Positions 11,477 through 21,971 of a stretch of DNA of 64,000 nt are shown here, piece after piece (within the stretch, counting starts at the first letter, position 1; every line of letters starts with the position of its first letter). Source of the DNA: Aralia elata (taxonomy: Eukaryota > Streptophyta > Magnoliopsida > Apiales > Araliaceae); assembly GCA_034770075.1 (NCBI GenBank), contig CM068377.1, positions 58,584,275 through 58,648,274 on the forward strand, given 5' to 3'. Below the pieces are notes generated by a model. The model was not told the DNA's origin. It worked only from the letters and a program-made list of their open reading frames with translations, and did no database searches. The position numbers and the translations under genes are program-made.

Positions 11477-13101
11477 ACACTTGTAACGATCAAGAATTTT
11501 AAGTTCCTTATAACCCGAGTTTATGTATGAATGAAACGAATTTTTATTTCTATTTATATTATTATGTCTTATGTGCTTAAAGGTTGTGTTATAACCTAGA
11601 ATATGTGTATGTGTTGAATTTTACGTGTTATTGTATCGTTGGAGTGAATAAATTGATTTCGTGAGAAATCGTAAAATCACTATTCACAGGGCACGCTTAT
11701 CGAGGCACTATTCACGCCATAATATTTTTGCGTCTTTTTCGACCTTAATAAATTTCAATAAAACACGTGTGCAAAGTGATAATTTTTCCAAGTGTCAGAT
11801 TTTCATTTTGAGCTCAATCATGTTTTATTCGGTATCCGAAATATATAATATGACTGTTCCGAATAATTGGACAAATCCCATAAAAATTATTTTTATGCGT
11901 CCCAATAATTTATGGGAGTACCTCTTTTAATTTTGGGTAGAGTTATTTACCAAATTGAGTACAAAAGTGGGAGTATTCGGGTATATTTTTGTTTATTTGG
12001 GTACTTATTTTGGCTTGTTACTCCAAGAGGGAACCAACCCCCAATTTTAGACCAATCAAATGCAAGGAGTGGAGAGAATGGCGGCAACATGCTGCTATTT
12101 GGTAGGCTCAATGCCTTATATTTCTTCCAAATTGCTGAACTTTATTGAGCCATTCCCCTTCATCCTCCCAAAGCCTCCTAGCTGCCATTCCATTCAAACT
12201 TCTTCTCTCTCCCATTCATTCCCTAGACCAACTGAAGATAGAGAGGGATTGAGTGTGAAGGTGCTGCAGATTATTGAGAGTGAGAGAGCATTGAAGGAGA
12301 AGTAGAAGAACAAGAAGAAGGAGAAGAACAAAAAGAAGAAGAAGAAGAGAGGAAGAGAAAAAGAGGTGCGGGTGAACCAAGGAGGAAGAAGGAGACTCAA
12401 GCCAAGCCTAACAAGTTTCTTAGCACCTAGAAAGGATTTACAAGGTAAACAATCAACCAACAAATTCATTCCATGTGATTTTGATAGGATTTTTGAGTTC
12501 TATGTGTTCTTGAGCTCAAACCATTGGGTTTGAGCATTTCTTGCAATTTTTGTTGTAATTGTTGGTTGTGGTTGTTTAATATTATTACCAAGACACCTTG
12601 TAAGCCATTAATAACATCAAAGTGGAACAAACATCAAAGAAATCCGTACCTATGCATCAAAGATGAAGAACATGAAGAACAATGGACAAAAATGGACTAT
12701 GGACTGTTATAAACGAATTTAAAGGACTTTATAGCTATGATTCCTTATTTGTTGTGTTTATTTTTGGTTGTGATGTTGTACTTCCATGGGTTATGAGTTA
12801 AACCCAGTTGGAATGGAGTAAATAGGGATTAAAACAAAGTTTTGGTGATGATTTTTGTGAAGAACACCAAGAACACGAAAATATAGCACGAGTTGATACT
12901 TTGGCCTAAGATTTGGCCATATTAATGTTAATAGATAGCTCTGAATTTTTGATATGTTGTAGCCCTATGTCTTAGGAGTCCATATAGTCCGGAACGGACC
13001 AATTGGAGCATGTATTGAGGAGATATTGTGGTTGGAAGCAAGATAGGTCTAGAGCACCAAAAACAGAGCATTCCGGGAAGCAAACGGGTCGGAGACTCTG
13101 G

Positions 13102-13207
13102 CCGAGCGCCTAAGGCGCTGGCTAGGCGCTGGCCACGAGCCTAGCTACTGTGAGAGAGCGCCTAGGGCGCTGCTCCAACGTCATTTTGAGCGCCTAAGGC
13201 GCTAGTA
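13102..13207. repeat. GAGCGCCTAAGGCGCT palindrome cluster in LTR A
   Basis: Three copies of GAGCGCCTA(A/G)GGCGCT plus partial copies GGCTAGGCGCTGG and GAGCCTAGC in about 100 bp. Arms AGCGCC/GGCGCT are perfect in this LTR. The 3' LTR copy (33362-33468) has mutations that break several arms. Confidence 0.8.
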
Positions 13208-14670
13208 ATGAAACTGTGCAAAACTGCTCCGACGTCCTTTAGTAAAATGGGCATAACTTTGTCATACGAACTCGGATTGAGGTGATTCAAAATTATTCGG
13301 AAAGCGAACGAGTAGATCTACAACTTTCGTTCTTTAAGTTTTTCAATTTGAGGTCTGTAGCATGGCCTAAATTGGTCATTTATAGGACTGATGTGTATTT
13401 GGGGGCAATCGGAGGGTGTCAAGCATGCGCGTAAGCACATGTAATGCTCCCGACAATGTAAAATATTGTTCTAAGTTCTAAAACATGAATGCTATGTAGT
13501 ATAATGATACTCATCACTAACCAATGAGTATTATATAAATCGAATGGGCATGCTAGGCGTACGCAAAAGGCGTGTCACTTGGGCATTCGAATAATCAAGT
13601 TTGGCGCACAGACGTGCAAGCGTCGTAACGCCGTAACTAGTGGACATAACCTTATTTATTAATTTGTTTCTAATATGAATGAGATATTATAGAGTAGTAT
13701 AAACCAATGTTTGGTATCCGTATGTGACTAATTGTTATGTGAAAATGTACTTAATTATGTAGGATATCAAGGAGCGTGTGTTGTAATATTGTAGCAGACG
13801 CATCAGGCAAGTTTCCTAACCCGTACAACTTTTACTATTGTGTGAGTTTATTCTTATGAATGCAAGTTTCTTAAACTCACTCAACCCTTACATTTGGGCA
13901 AGTTTCCTATTTTATACAAATGTTATATATTATTGCAAGTTCCTTACTCAACTATTTTTAATTGAGCTAGTTTTCTAAACTTCCGCAACTTATTTCATTG
14001 TGCGAGTACTCTTATGATTATTCAAATGATTTGACATTCATTCAAATGATCGACCTATGCTATAACGTATGTTGTTGAGCCTTACAGTTTCTTATTCCAT
14101 AAATTGTTTGAAAGCTATGTTAAAGCCAGTTGCTTCGGCTAGACACTTATTGATTTATTTATTGAAGTGAGGTTAAGTCCTCGAACTATTGTTGATGTTA
14201 AGTAAAACTATCCGATTAAATTGTTTTGGTTCGAATTCCCATGTAAAGCTGAGAAGAACAACCCTCATAGCAGGGGCAATTGTATAAACGTCGGGAACCG
14301 ACACGCGCATAAATAGTAAGTGAGGCTTATGCATAACGCCAGGTACTCTAGGCTGATCACCTATTATACCGTTTGTTTGTTGATTATCGGATGAAATTCT
14401 GATAATTCTAAAATAGAGTTATGTGCCTTGGTGCACCTCAGTATTGAATAGTTCCTTTTCTTGGGAAATTTTGAAATCCTTGGATACTTCAGAAAATCTT
14501 TTGGTCCACAGTGACCACTATAATGGTGATAAAGTAGTTGTTTATTTCCTTGAGCTATCTCGTTTTTAACTACTATGAGCTATAAAGTTATTCATGTGAT
14601 TATTCACTGCTATTTTACTTGTGGGGGCAAATTTGTTGCTCACTCTTGCTTTCCTTAAAACTTTTCAGTT

Positions 14671-14730
14671 AGTGCAGCACGTGGCGAGAGCTCGGGAAAG
14701 GATAAGGGAAAGGGCAAAGCTACTGATTAG
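14671..14730 (+). other. KGKGK-type tail ORF in 5' LTR of Tekay A
   Basis: Polypyrimidine-rich TTGCTTTCCTTAAAACTTTTCAG ends in a CAG (14666-14668). Two bases later 19 codons encode SAARGESSGKDKGKGKATD and then TAG. In the same frame a TAA sits just upstream of the CAG, so translation into this segment needs splicing. The 3' LTR copy (34933-34992) is the same length and ends with the same motif. The upstream exon is not identified; a donor-like site at about 12443 is a candidate. Confidence 0.55.
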
Positions 14731-14989
14731 TTTTGTTTAATTGTACTAGAATCATCATTGTATCAAGACTTATTATTTGATGTCATCTATTAAGACCTAT
14801 ATACTCTTATGTATTAAGTTATGTTTTGGAGTAATCTTGGTTTCGAGACTTCGGACAGGATTATTTATGTTATATCAATATAAATATTTAATTATTTCCG
14901 CTGTAAGTTATAAATTGTATGACGTATGTATTAGATAGTGATGAACCAGGTCTGCGGTTCAGGTGACCCGGATTTGGGGGCGTCACAGG

Positions 14990-15002
14990 TTGGTATCAAA
15001 GC
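14990..15002 (+). other. Primer binding site of Tekay A
   Basis: TTGGTATCAAAGC two bases after the LTR, with one mismatch to the usual initiator-Met site TGGTATCAGAGC. Confidence 0.9.
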
Positions 15003-15281
15003 CTTAGGTTATAAACCTTTAGAGAGAGGTCTTTAGGCTATAACCTTAGGAAATGTATAGAGTATAAGAGTCGATAAAACTCATGTAGAGTTTTAGGGCG
15101 ATCTTAGATAGACGCGTCCTAGAGGGTCGTGGAAGGTATTTACATTCCTTACAGTGTAGTTATATTTCATTACGAGTTGCTATTAGAATGTGTCGCTTGT
15201 TGTCTACTTGTAGTACTCATGATGGATATTCTCGTTGTATGATGAGATCATGACATTAAGCTTTCTTGCGTTTAGCAGAAA
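15003..15281 (+). other. Untranslated leader of Tekay A
   Basis: About 280 bp between primer site and gag ATG with no ORF. It aligns by eye with the leader of Tekay C (39771-40051). There is no extra ORF here, unlike Tekay B. Confidence 0.7.
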
Positions 15282-17688
15282 ATGAGGCCCAAACGCAACG
15301 TACCACCCCCAGCAACACCTGAGGGATTGGTTAACAATGGAGGAGGTCCGACGGACCCCATGCAACAGTTAGCGGATATACTAGAGAGAATGGAAAGGAG
15401 AAATGTGGTACCCGTGAATCCTAACCCACCGGCAACACTCATAACAAGTTTTAAAGACTTCAAAAGCGTAGGACCCCCAGAGTTCAGGGGAACGACTGAT
15501 CCGATTGAAGCCCAGTCTTGGGTGAAGGAAATGGAGAAGGCTTTCGTTATCGCACGCGTGGGGGATGATCAGAAAACAGCATTTGCCACCTATATGATGA
15601 AAGGGAAAGCAAATTATTGGTGGGAAGCTAACCAACAACGAGCAGGCGAAGGAGTGGTACCGTGGGACAAGTTCAAAGAATTATTTTTCGAGAATTATTT
15701 CCCAAAGAGCATGGAAAGGCAAATGGTACTAAAATTCTTGGAGCTGAAGTAGGGAGACATGACGGTGACTCAGTATGCCGCCAAATTCAATGAACTTGCA
15801 CGTTTTGCACCGCTTCAAGTAAGTACTGAAGAGCTGAAGGCGCAAAGGTTTGAACAAGGGCTAAAACTGTGGATATATAACAAGGTAGTCGTTCTTCAGA
15901 TTGAAACTTTTAGTGCACTGCTGGAAAAAGCCATCATCGTAGAAGGAGGGATTGAGGCCCTGAATCAACACAAGAAGAATAAGAAGAGTGGAGGAGACTA
16001 CCATGGAGGTGATAGTTGCGGTGGAAGCAATTCGGGAAAAAGAAAATGGGATGGTGGTAATAGTAACAACAATAGCAATAATACCAACACTAATCAGACG
16101 TGGAATAATCAGGGAGGATTTAAGAAGAAGATTGAAGCCTGTTTAAAATGTGGGAAAAATCATATGGGAGAGTGCTGGAAGGGACGTAATGTCTGCTACA
16201 ACTGCAATCAGGGAGGGCATATAGCACCGCATTGCCTAAACCCAAGGAAGAACCTTGAATGCTATTCTTGTGGATCAAAGGAGCATCAGTTCAGAGATTG
16301 CCCGAAGAAAGGAAGCAGCGGCGGTAGCGGTAACCGAGGAAGAGGCAACAAAGTAATGGATGGAGGGCCGACTCCGTCGAACCGAACCCCTACCCGAACC
16401 TTCAACATGACCGTCCAGGATGCAGTGATTGCTAAGGACGTGGTGTCAGGTATTATCCCAATCAATAATATAAATGCCTACACATTATTTGATTCGGGTG
16501 CTACCCGTTCCTTTGTGTTTGAAGATTTTGCTAAACGGTTGAATCTACCCCAAGAACATTTAGAAAATCCTTTGAGTATAGGAATTGCTAATAACGAGGT
16601 AATTCCTGTAGAGTTTATTCTTCGTAATTGTTGCGCTGAGATTAGGGGTTATAATTTTCTTGTGGATTTGATCCCAATAAAGTTGGGAGAGTTCGATGTA
16701 ATATTGGGAATGGATTGGTGTGTGATCATGCGGCAGTGATCGACTGTCAGAAGAAAAGTGTGAACCTTCAGACCCCAAACCAGTCGAGGGTAGTATTTTA
16801 TGGTAGTACATCGCTGAGATGTTCGTGTTGTCTCACGATGATGCAGGCCAGGAAATTGTTAAAGAAAGGATGCGAAGGCTACTTAGCCTATATTGTAGAT
16901 ACAAAGAAAGGAGGGGTAGAAATTACAGATATACCGGTAGTGAGAGAGTTTCCAGATGTATTTCCAAGTGAATTACCGGGTCTTCCGCCAGACAGAGAAA
17001 TTGAATTTGCGATAGACTTAGTGCCAGGAACTGCACCAATTTCGAAGGCTCCGTATCGTATGACGCCAGTGGAGATAAAGGAATTGTTGATACAACTTCA
17101 GGAATTGCTGGACAATGGATATATTCAGCCAAGTGTGTCCCCATGGGGAGCACCAGTTTTGTTTGTCAAGAAGAAGGACGGATCGATGAGGCTCTGCATC
17201 GACTATCGGGAATTGAACAAATCAACGATCAAGAATAAGTATCCATTGCCAAGGATCGATGACTTGTTCGATCAACTAAAAGGAGCCAAACACTTCTCGA
17301 AGATAGATTTGAGGACCGGATATCATCAGCTGAAAGTAAGGAAAGAAGATGTACCTAAAACTGCGTTTCGGACGAGATATGGTCACTACGAGTTTTTGGT
17401 GATGTCTTTCGGTCTGACTAATGCGCCAGCAGCATTCATGGACTTGATGAACCGAGTTCTAAAACCATATTTAGATAAGTTCGTGGTAGTTTTCATAGAT
17501 GATATTTTGATTTATTCAAAGACCGAAGAAGAGCATGTCGATCATCTAACCAAAGTGCTAGAGACACTGAGAAGGGATAAGTTATATGCGAAATTATCCA
17601 AGTGCGAATTTTGGATGGAAAAGGTGCAATTTTTAGGTCATATGATCGACAAAGACGGTATCTTAGTGGACCCTGCGAAGGTGGAGGC
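15282..17688 (+). pseudogene. Tekay A gag-pol, 5' part: Gag, protease, RT
   Basis: ATG at 15282 opens Gag with a retrotransposon gag domain, then zinc knuckles including CYNCNQGGHIAPHC (16195-16236) and CYSCGSKEHQFRDC (16261-16302). Protease follows with FDSGATRSFV (about 16490) and FDVILGMDW (16693-16719), then RT with CIDYRELNK (about 17195) and catalytic FIDDIL (about 17494). An in-frame TAG lies at 15750-15752, at the same codon as in Tekay C. One base is lost near 16722, shifting frame. Coding is cut at 17688 by Tekay B and resumes at 29497. Not functional. Confidence 0.9.
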
Positions 17689-19136
17689 TGTAACGAATGC
17701 AATTTTTGAGAATTAATAAAAATATTTATTGAGTTGTATAAATATTTTTGTTAATTTATTGAGTTAATAGATGATTTATTAAGCTATTGTGAAATAAGTT
17801 TATGTTGAGTTAATTGTGTTAATTGTTACTTGAATATGATTTGTGATGATTATTCTAATTTAATTATTAATTAAATTAGATGATGAAAAGAATTATTTGA
17901 ATAAATGATTTATGTTAATAAATAATATATTTGAATAATATAATTTATTTGGTGTTTTTGTTAAATGAAATTATTATTTGAGTTGGTAAGGTTTAATTGA
18001 ATTTATTTAATAATAAGTTCAATTAAATTAGAAGTGTGACATTTTAAACTATATGTTATAATGTTTTATTAAAATAAATGAAAGGAGTTTTAATTTAGTT
18101 TTTCCAAACTAGGCCTTATGACATTTGGTTGGAAAAATGAGTTATTTTAATTGTGTTTTACCAAACAAGACATAAGAATAATAGGTTATTCTTATTAGTG
18201 TTTACCAAACAAAGCCTTATGGCTTTTGAAAATCCTAACTGATGATTCAATTTAAGGATTTTACGTTATTATTATTTAAAACAACAGTTTTTATTTTTTT
18301 AAAATCATCAGTTTATATTTTTAAGTTATATCAGTTTTAATTTTGTAAAAGAACGTCAGTTGAAAGAAAGAAAAGAAAAGAGAAGAATAGAGAGAAAAGA
18401 GAAAGAAGAACTATAGAGAAAAAAGAGAGTTCTGTGAAATTTGAGAAAGAAGATGACTTGTGAATTTTGAAAAGAAGAGATTGAAGGTAGAAGTTCAAGC
18501 AAGGAGAGTGTTAATCAAGCTTTTCTTTTAATCAAATAGAAGGTATAATACCCTTCTCTGTATATCAATATTTGGTTCTCTGTAAAAATATTCATTGGTT
18601 TAATATGTGATTTTTTTTATTATAATTGATAGCTATGTGAAATAGATGATTACGTGATGATTATATGATGATTAAAACTCTATTTGAAGGTTTTAATTCA
18701 TGAAAATATATTTTGGAATTTAATTTAAGTTTTTACAGAGCTTTATTTCATGTATGGCATAGTTGTATGAAAATTGATGATTCCATTTGGTTATTAATTG
18801 GTTAATTAATAATTGTTTATGATTGTATGATGAAAAACATGAATAATGCAAGAAGAATGGTTTTAATTGGTTGAAAAATGAATTTACAGAGCTTGATTTC
18901 ATGAAAATGGTTAAAACTTGAATATTTGATTTTAACAGTGAATTTTTTGTTTTAATTGGTTGATTATGTGTTTTATAATGCTTAGATTGATTAGAAACAT
19001 GTTGGGTAAATGTTTTGTATCATATATGATGTCTGGGTATATCTAATTTATTTTTCTGGATGGTAGAATTCGGAAAATTTGGCCAAATTGGCCTAAGTTT
19101 TCACTGATTCGCGAGCTGGGGAAGACGACAGTCAAG

Positions 19137-19301
19137 TCTCTCGCCCCGGCGAGAGAAATGAACTGATTTCTTCGCCCCGGCGACAACATCGCCCCAGCGA
19201 CAACGTCGCCCCGGCGACAAATTTGTTCAGCAAAAGTTCGCCCCGGCGATCCTCTCGCCCCGGCGACAATTTTCTTAAGCTTTTTCTCGCCCCGGTGAAA
19301 A
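19137..19301. repeat. TCGCCCCGGCGA palindrome array in 5' LTR B
   Basis: Seven copies of a 12-bp GC-only palindrome (TCGCC-CC-GGCGA, with small variants) spaced 14-35 bp in otherwise AT-rich DNA. The first is extended to CTCGCCCCGGCGAG. The 3' LTR has only five copies (28034-28162), so copy number has changed since insertion. Confidence 0.85.
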
Positions 19302-20310
19302 ACACTACTGTTAAAAAAAATTATTTTATTTTCTTTTCTTGGAAGTTATAATGCATAATTAAACTTATATTAATGTATTAAATGACTAAAAGATTTTCCA
19401 AGATAGTTGCTAAACTAGTACTTGTTGATTATGGTTTGCTAAATGAGATGTTATGATAAAAGAGCAAGCTTAGAATGCTTTTAATTTTGTGACTAATTAT
19501 ATTACCATTTTACAATTAAATGTTTAGGTTGTTTAAGGATCGTGAATTACTTAAATTTGTAATCTACGCTTGAGGCAAGTTCCTTATCTCAATTTATTAC
19601 TTTTATGTTGAGCAAGTTGTTCTTTCTTTTAACTTGTTAAATTATTCAATGCAAGTTCATTTATATTGAGCGAGCTTATCGACCTTAGCTTATTGATATT
19701 CAAGCAAGGTTACTATCATGATTAAATACTTAAGCTTTATTCTATTCATTGTTTGTTATTCAAACTTCGAGTATAGTTTCTATTGAACAAACTCTATTGA
19801 TGAATTAGACTAGCAAACCCTTATTGATTCAGCTAGTCCTTAGTTGATGAGCGTTTCAAAGACTTAGAATGTTTTCTATATTTATTGCAAGCCAATTTCC
19901 TTTTTGGTATGGATTTAGACGATAAACTGAGATGAACAACCCTAATATAGGGGATTACTTACGCGACAGCGTTAAAATGTTTGTGCACAATACATTATAC
20001 AAAGGGCTAATCCCCTGAGTACGAGATGTTTGGTCCATAGTCTATATGACTGTTAAAGGTTACAGTAGAAATACTTGTTAACCTAGGACATAGTTCGAGG
20101 TCTTGTGACCCTCAGATATAATTTCTAAATCTTGGAAATCTATTTTTTTTCTTGAACCGAGCATTCAAACGAGCTTTTAGACTTTGATCATTTATTGACT
20201 GAGATTCAGAAAACTATTGTTCCTCAGTTGAAATCCATTTCATTTAAATATTATTGTTATCGTACTTGTGAGCAATTGTTTGCTCACTCTTGCACTAAAA
20301 CATTGCAGCT

Positions 20311-20370
20311 AAGCCAGAAAAGCAGGACGAGCCGTCCACGAGCAAAGGCAAGGGCAAGATGCATAAATAG
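20311..20370 (+). other. KGKGK-type tail ORF in 5' LTR of Tekay B
   Basis: After a GAGCAATTGTTTGCTC stem and CTCTTGC comes ACATTGCAG (CAG 20306-20308), then two bases and 19 codons KPEKQDEPSTSKGKGKMHK plus TAG. Length and phase equal those of A and C although the sequence differs. An in-frame TAA lies upstream of the CAG. The 3' LTR copy at 29175-29234 is intact too. Confidence 0.6.
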
Positions 20371-20629
20371 CTAAAGACCTGCTATTTACTTGATGTTTGA
20401 TTGTAATAAGATTTATTTAAATTATGTTTTATTCCGCATTTGATGTATTAAGGTTAAGATAACCTGGGAATTGAATGTTTAATAGTTTGGTGATGTAACC
20501 CATTTTGGGTAGATGATTTCTTTAAGTTTATTTAATTATTCTTATTCATGGGTAGTTAAATGTGAATGTATGAGATAGTGAGCACCAAATTTGTGGGAAT
20601 TAAGTACCTGGATTTAGGGGTGTCACAAG

Positions 20630-20642
20630 TTGGTATCAGAGC
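20630..20642 (+). other. Primer binding site of Tekay B
   Basis: TTGGTATCAGAGC, the canonical initiator-Met tRNA match, two bases after the LTR. Confidence 0.95.
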
Positions 20643-20865
20643 AGGTAGGTTATGAACCTTTAGGTGGGGAAAACCTTAGGGTAGTAGCCTTTTAGAAGAT
20701 AGAAAATATAGAGGTGATAAACTCTTATCGAGTTCTAAGGAATGAATTACGGAAATTCATAAAAGACAATAAAATGATTATGTGCTATGTGCTTATTTGA
20801 TAACAAACTTATGTTCTCGCGAGTATTATCGATTAGTAATTAAAACTTAAAATTTTGTTGTCAGG
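20643..20865 (+). other. Leader between PBS and extra ORF, Tekay B
   Basis: About 220 bp without an ORF. It shows wording shared with the A and C leaders (GGTTATGAACCTTTAGG, GATAAACTCTTATCGAGTT). Confidence 0.6.
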
Positions 20866-21677
20866 ATGGCTGATAGAGGAGAGCCCAGCCAGACTAGGGA
20901 GGAGGAGCCCCGAGATATTCACGTAGTTCATGAGCAGCTAGTGCAGAGGGAGTCATCCCCATTGATTACAGTTACAGGCCACGAGTATGAGCCTGAGACT
21001 GATCCTGAGGAGGACCCTGAGGAGGATCCTGAGGAGGAGGAGGAGGACCCTGAAGAGATACCACATCTACTTTGGGTGTTCAGATGTACGAGCAGGTGTA
21101 TGATCGCAACATAGAGTTGCAGGATAGAGTGGAGGAGTTAGAGAGGCAGCTGGCTGAGCGACAGACTGCTTTGGAGCAGAAGAACAGTGAGATTGAGGAG
21201 CTAGACATACGTCTTGGTGATGTGGAATGGAAGTTGGTTCATGTAGACAGTGAAAAGGAGGAGTTAGAGGAACAGGCTGCGGAACGTCAAACCACTTTAG
21301 AGCAGAAGGATGCTGAGATTCAAGACCTTTCATCAAGTCTTGCAGAGGCTGAGCAGAGGCTAGCACAGTCTGAGTATCGACGCGGACAGTTGATAGCCAG
21401 GAATGAAATTGTCCAAGATGAGTTGAAAGAGGAGTCAGCTAAGCGGGCGAGAGCTGAGACTGCTTGGTTGAGGGAGGCTAACCGCGCAGATCGTGTTGAG
21501 TGTGAGGTGCGGTCAAAGAAGGCCAAGATTGATGATATGGAGTATATTTTTCACACCACGATAGACAGAGCTCAGGATCGAGTTCATCGTTATCCAGATA
21601 TGATGGATCGAAGGATGATGATACGTATTATGGAGCAGGAGCGCCAGGAAGCTGTGCGTCGTGGAATGTCATCATAG
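20866..21677 (+). pseudogene. Extra ORF upstream of gag: acidic, coiled-coil protein (one frameshift)
   Basis: ATG at 20866 lies 224 bp after the PBS, well ahead of gag. The first part is hydrophilic and then very acidic, with repeated DPEE units (20998-21060). A one-base frameshift near 21058 links it to a second frame running to TAG at 21677, for about 270 residues in all. The second part is rich in E, Q, R and L with heptad-like spacing (for example RVEELERQLAERQTALEQK), so I predict a long coiled coil. The C-terminus is basic (MDRRMMIRIMEQERQEAVRR). No zinc knuckle, enzyme motif or signal peptide is visible and I do not recognise the family. Extra ORFs are known in some plant Ty3 elements, but the role of this one is unknown. 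Confidence 0.7.
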
Positions 21678-21971
21678 ACTATGATTAGTTATGTTATTAT
21701 GAAATTTATGAGTTAATAAGTTGTTAATCCCAGTTTATATAATGGGATAGAATAATGATGTAATCCTGGAACTTTGTGATGTCAGGATAGATGATTTAAT
21801 GTAATTAACCACGATGTTATCTTTATTATATTTTGAAGCAATTAATGAATAAAATGTGAAAGTTTATCAGATGTGTTATGTGTTTAAGTGTTGTTTATAA
21901 ATGTTTAAGTTGAGACTTAAATGTTTAAGTAATTGAGCAATAGTCTAATAACGAGAATTCTTAACAGTAAG
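21678..21971 (+). other. Gap between extra ORF and gag, Tekay B
   Basis: About 290 bp, AT-rich, no ORF. It could hold a promoter or internal initiation signal for gag, but nothing specific is visible. Confidence 0.5.

Larger units (their letters stand above)
11482..14987 (+). repeat. 5' LTR of Tekay A
   Basis: About 3.5 kb, TGTAACG...GGCGTCACA. Landmarks from left: purine tract of AGAAG units (12275-12370), donor-like ACAAG|GTAAAC (about 12443), MKNMKNNG-like AAGATGAAGAACATGAAG (about 12659), GC-rich palindromes (13102-13207), reiterated GCAAGTTTCC motifs (13804-13960) and the tail ORF (14671-14730). No long ORF is conserved, so the LTR is largely non-coding. Confidence 0.9.
17689..20627 (+). 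repeat. 5' LTR of Tekay B
   Basis: About 2.9 kb, TGTAACGAATGC...GGGTGTCACA. It includes a GAAAGAAAAGAG purine tract (about 18361-18440), the TCGCCCCGGCGA palindrome array (19137-19301), reiterated GCAAGTTCC motifs (about 19575-19690), the GAGCAA/TTGCTC stem (about 20271-20285) and the tail ORF (20311-20370). Sequence is diverged from LTRs A and C apart from these landmarks and the ends. Confidence 0.92.

Noticed and set aside
19137..19301. Spaced palindromic repeats resembling a CRISPR array
   Set aside because: Spacing is irregular (14-35 bp), repeats are 12 bp, there are no cas genes, and the context is a plant retrotransposon LTR.
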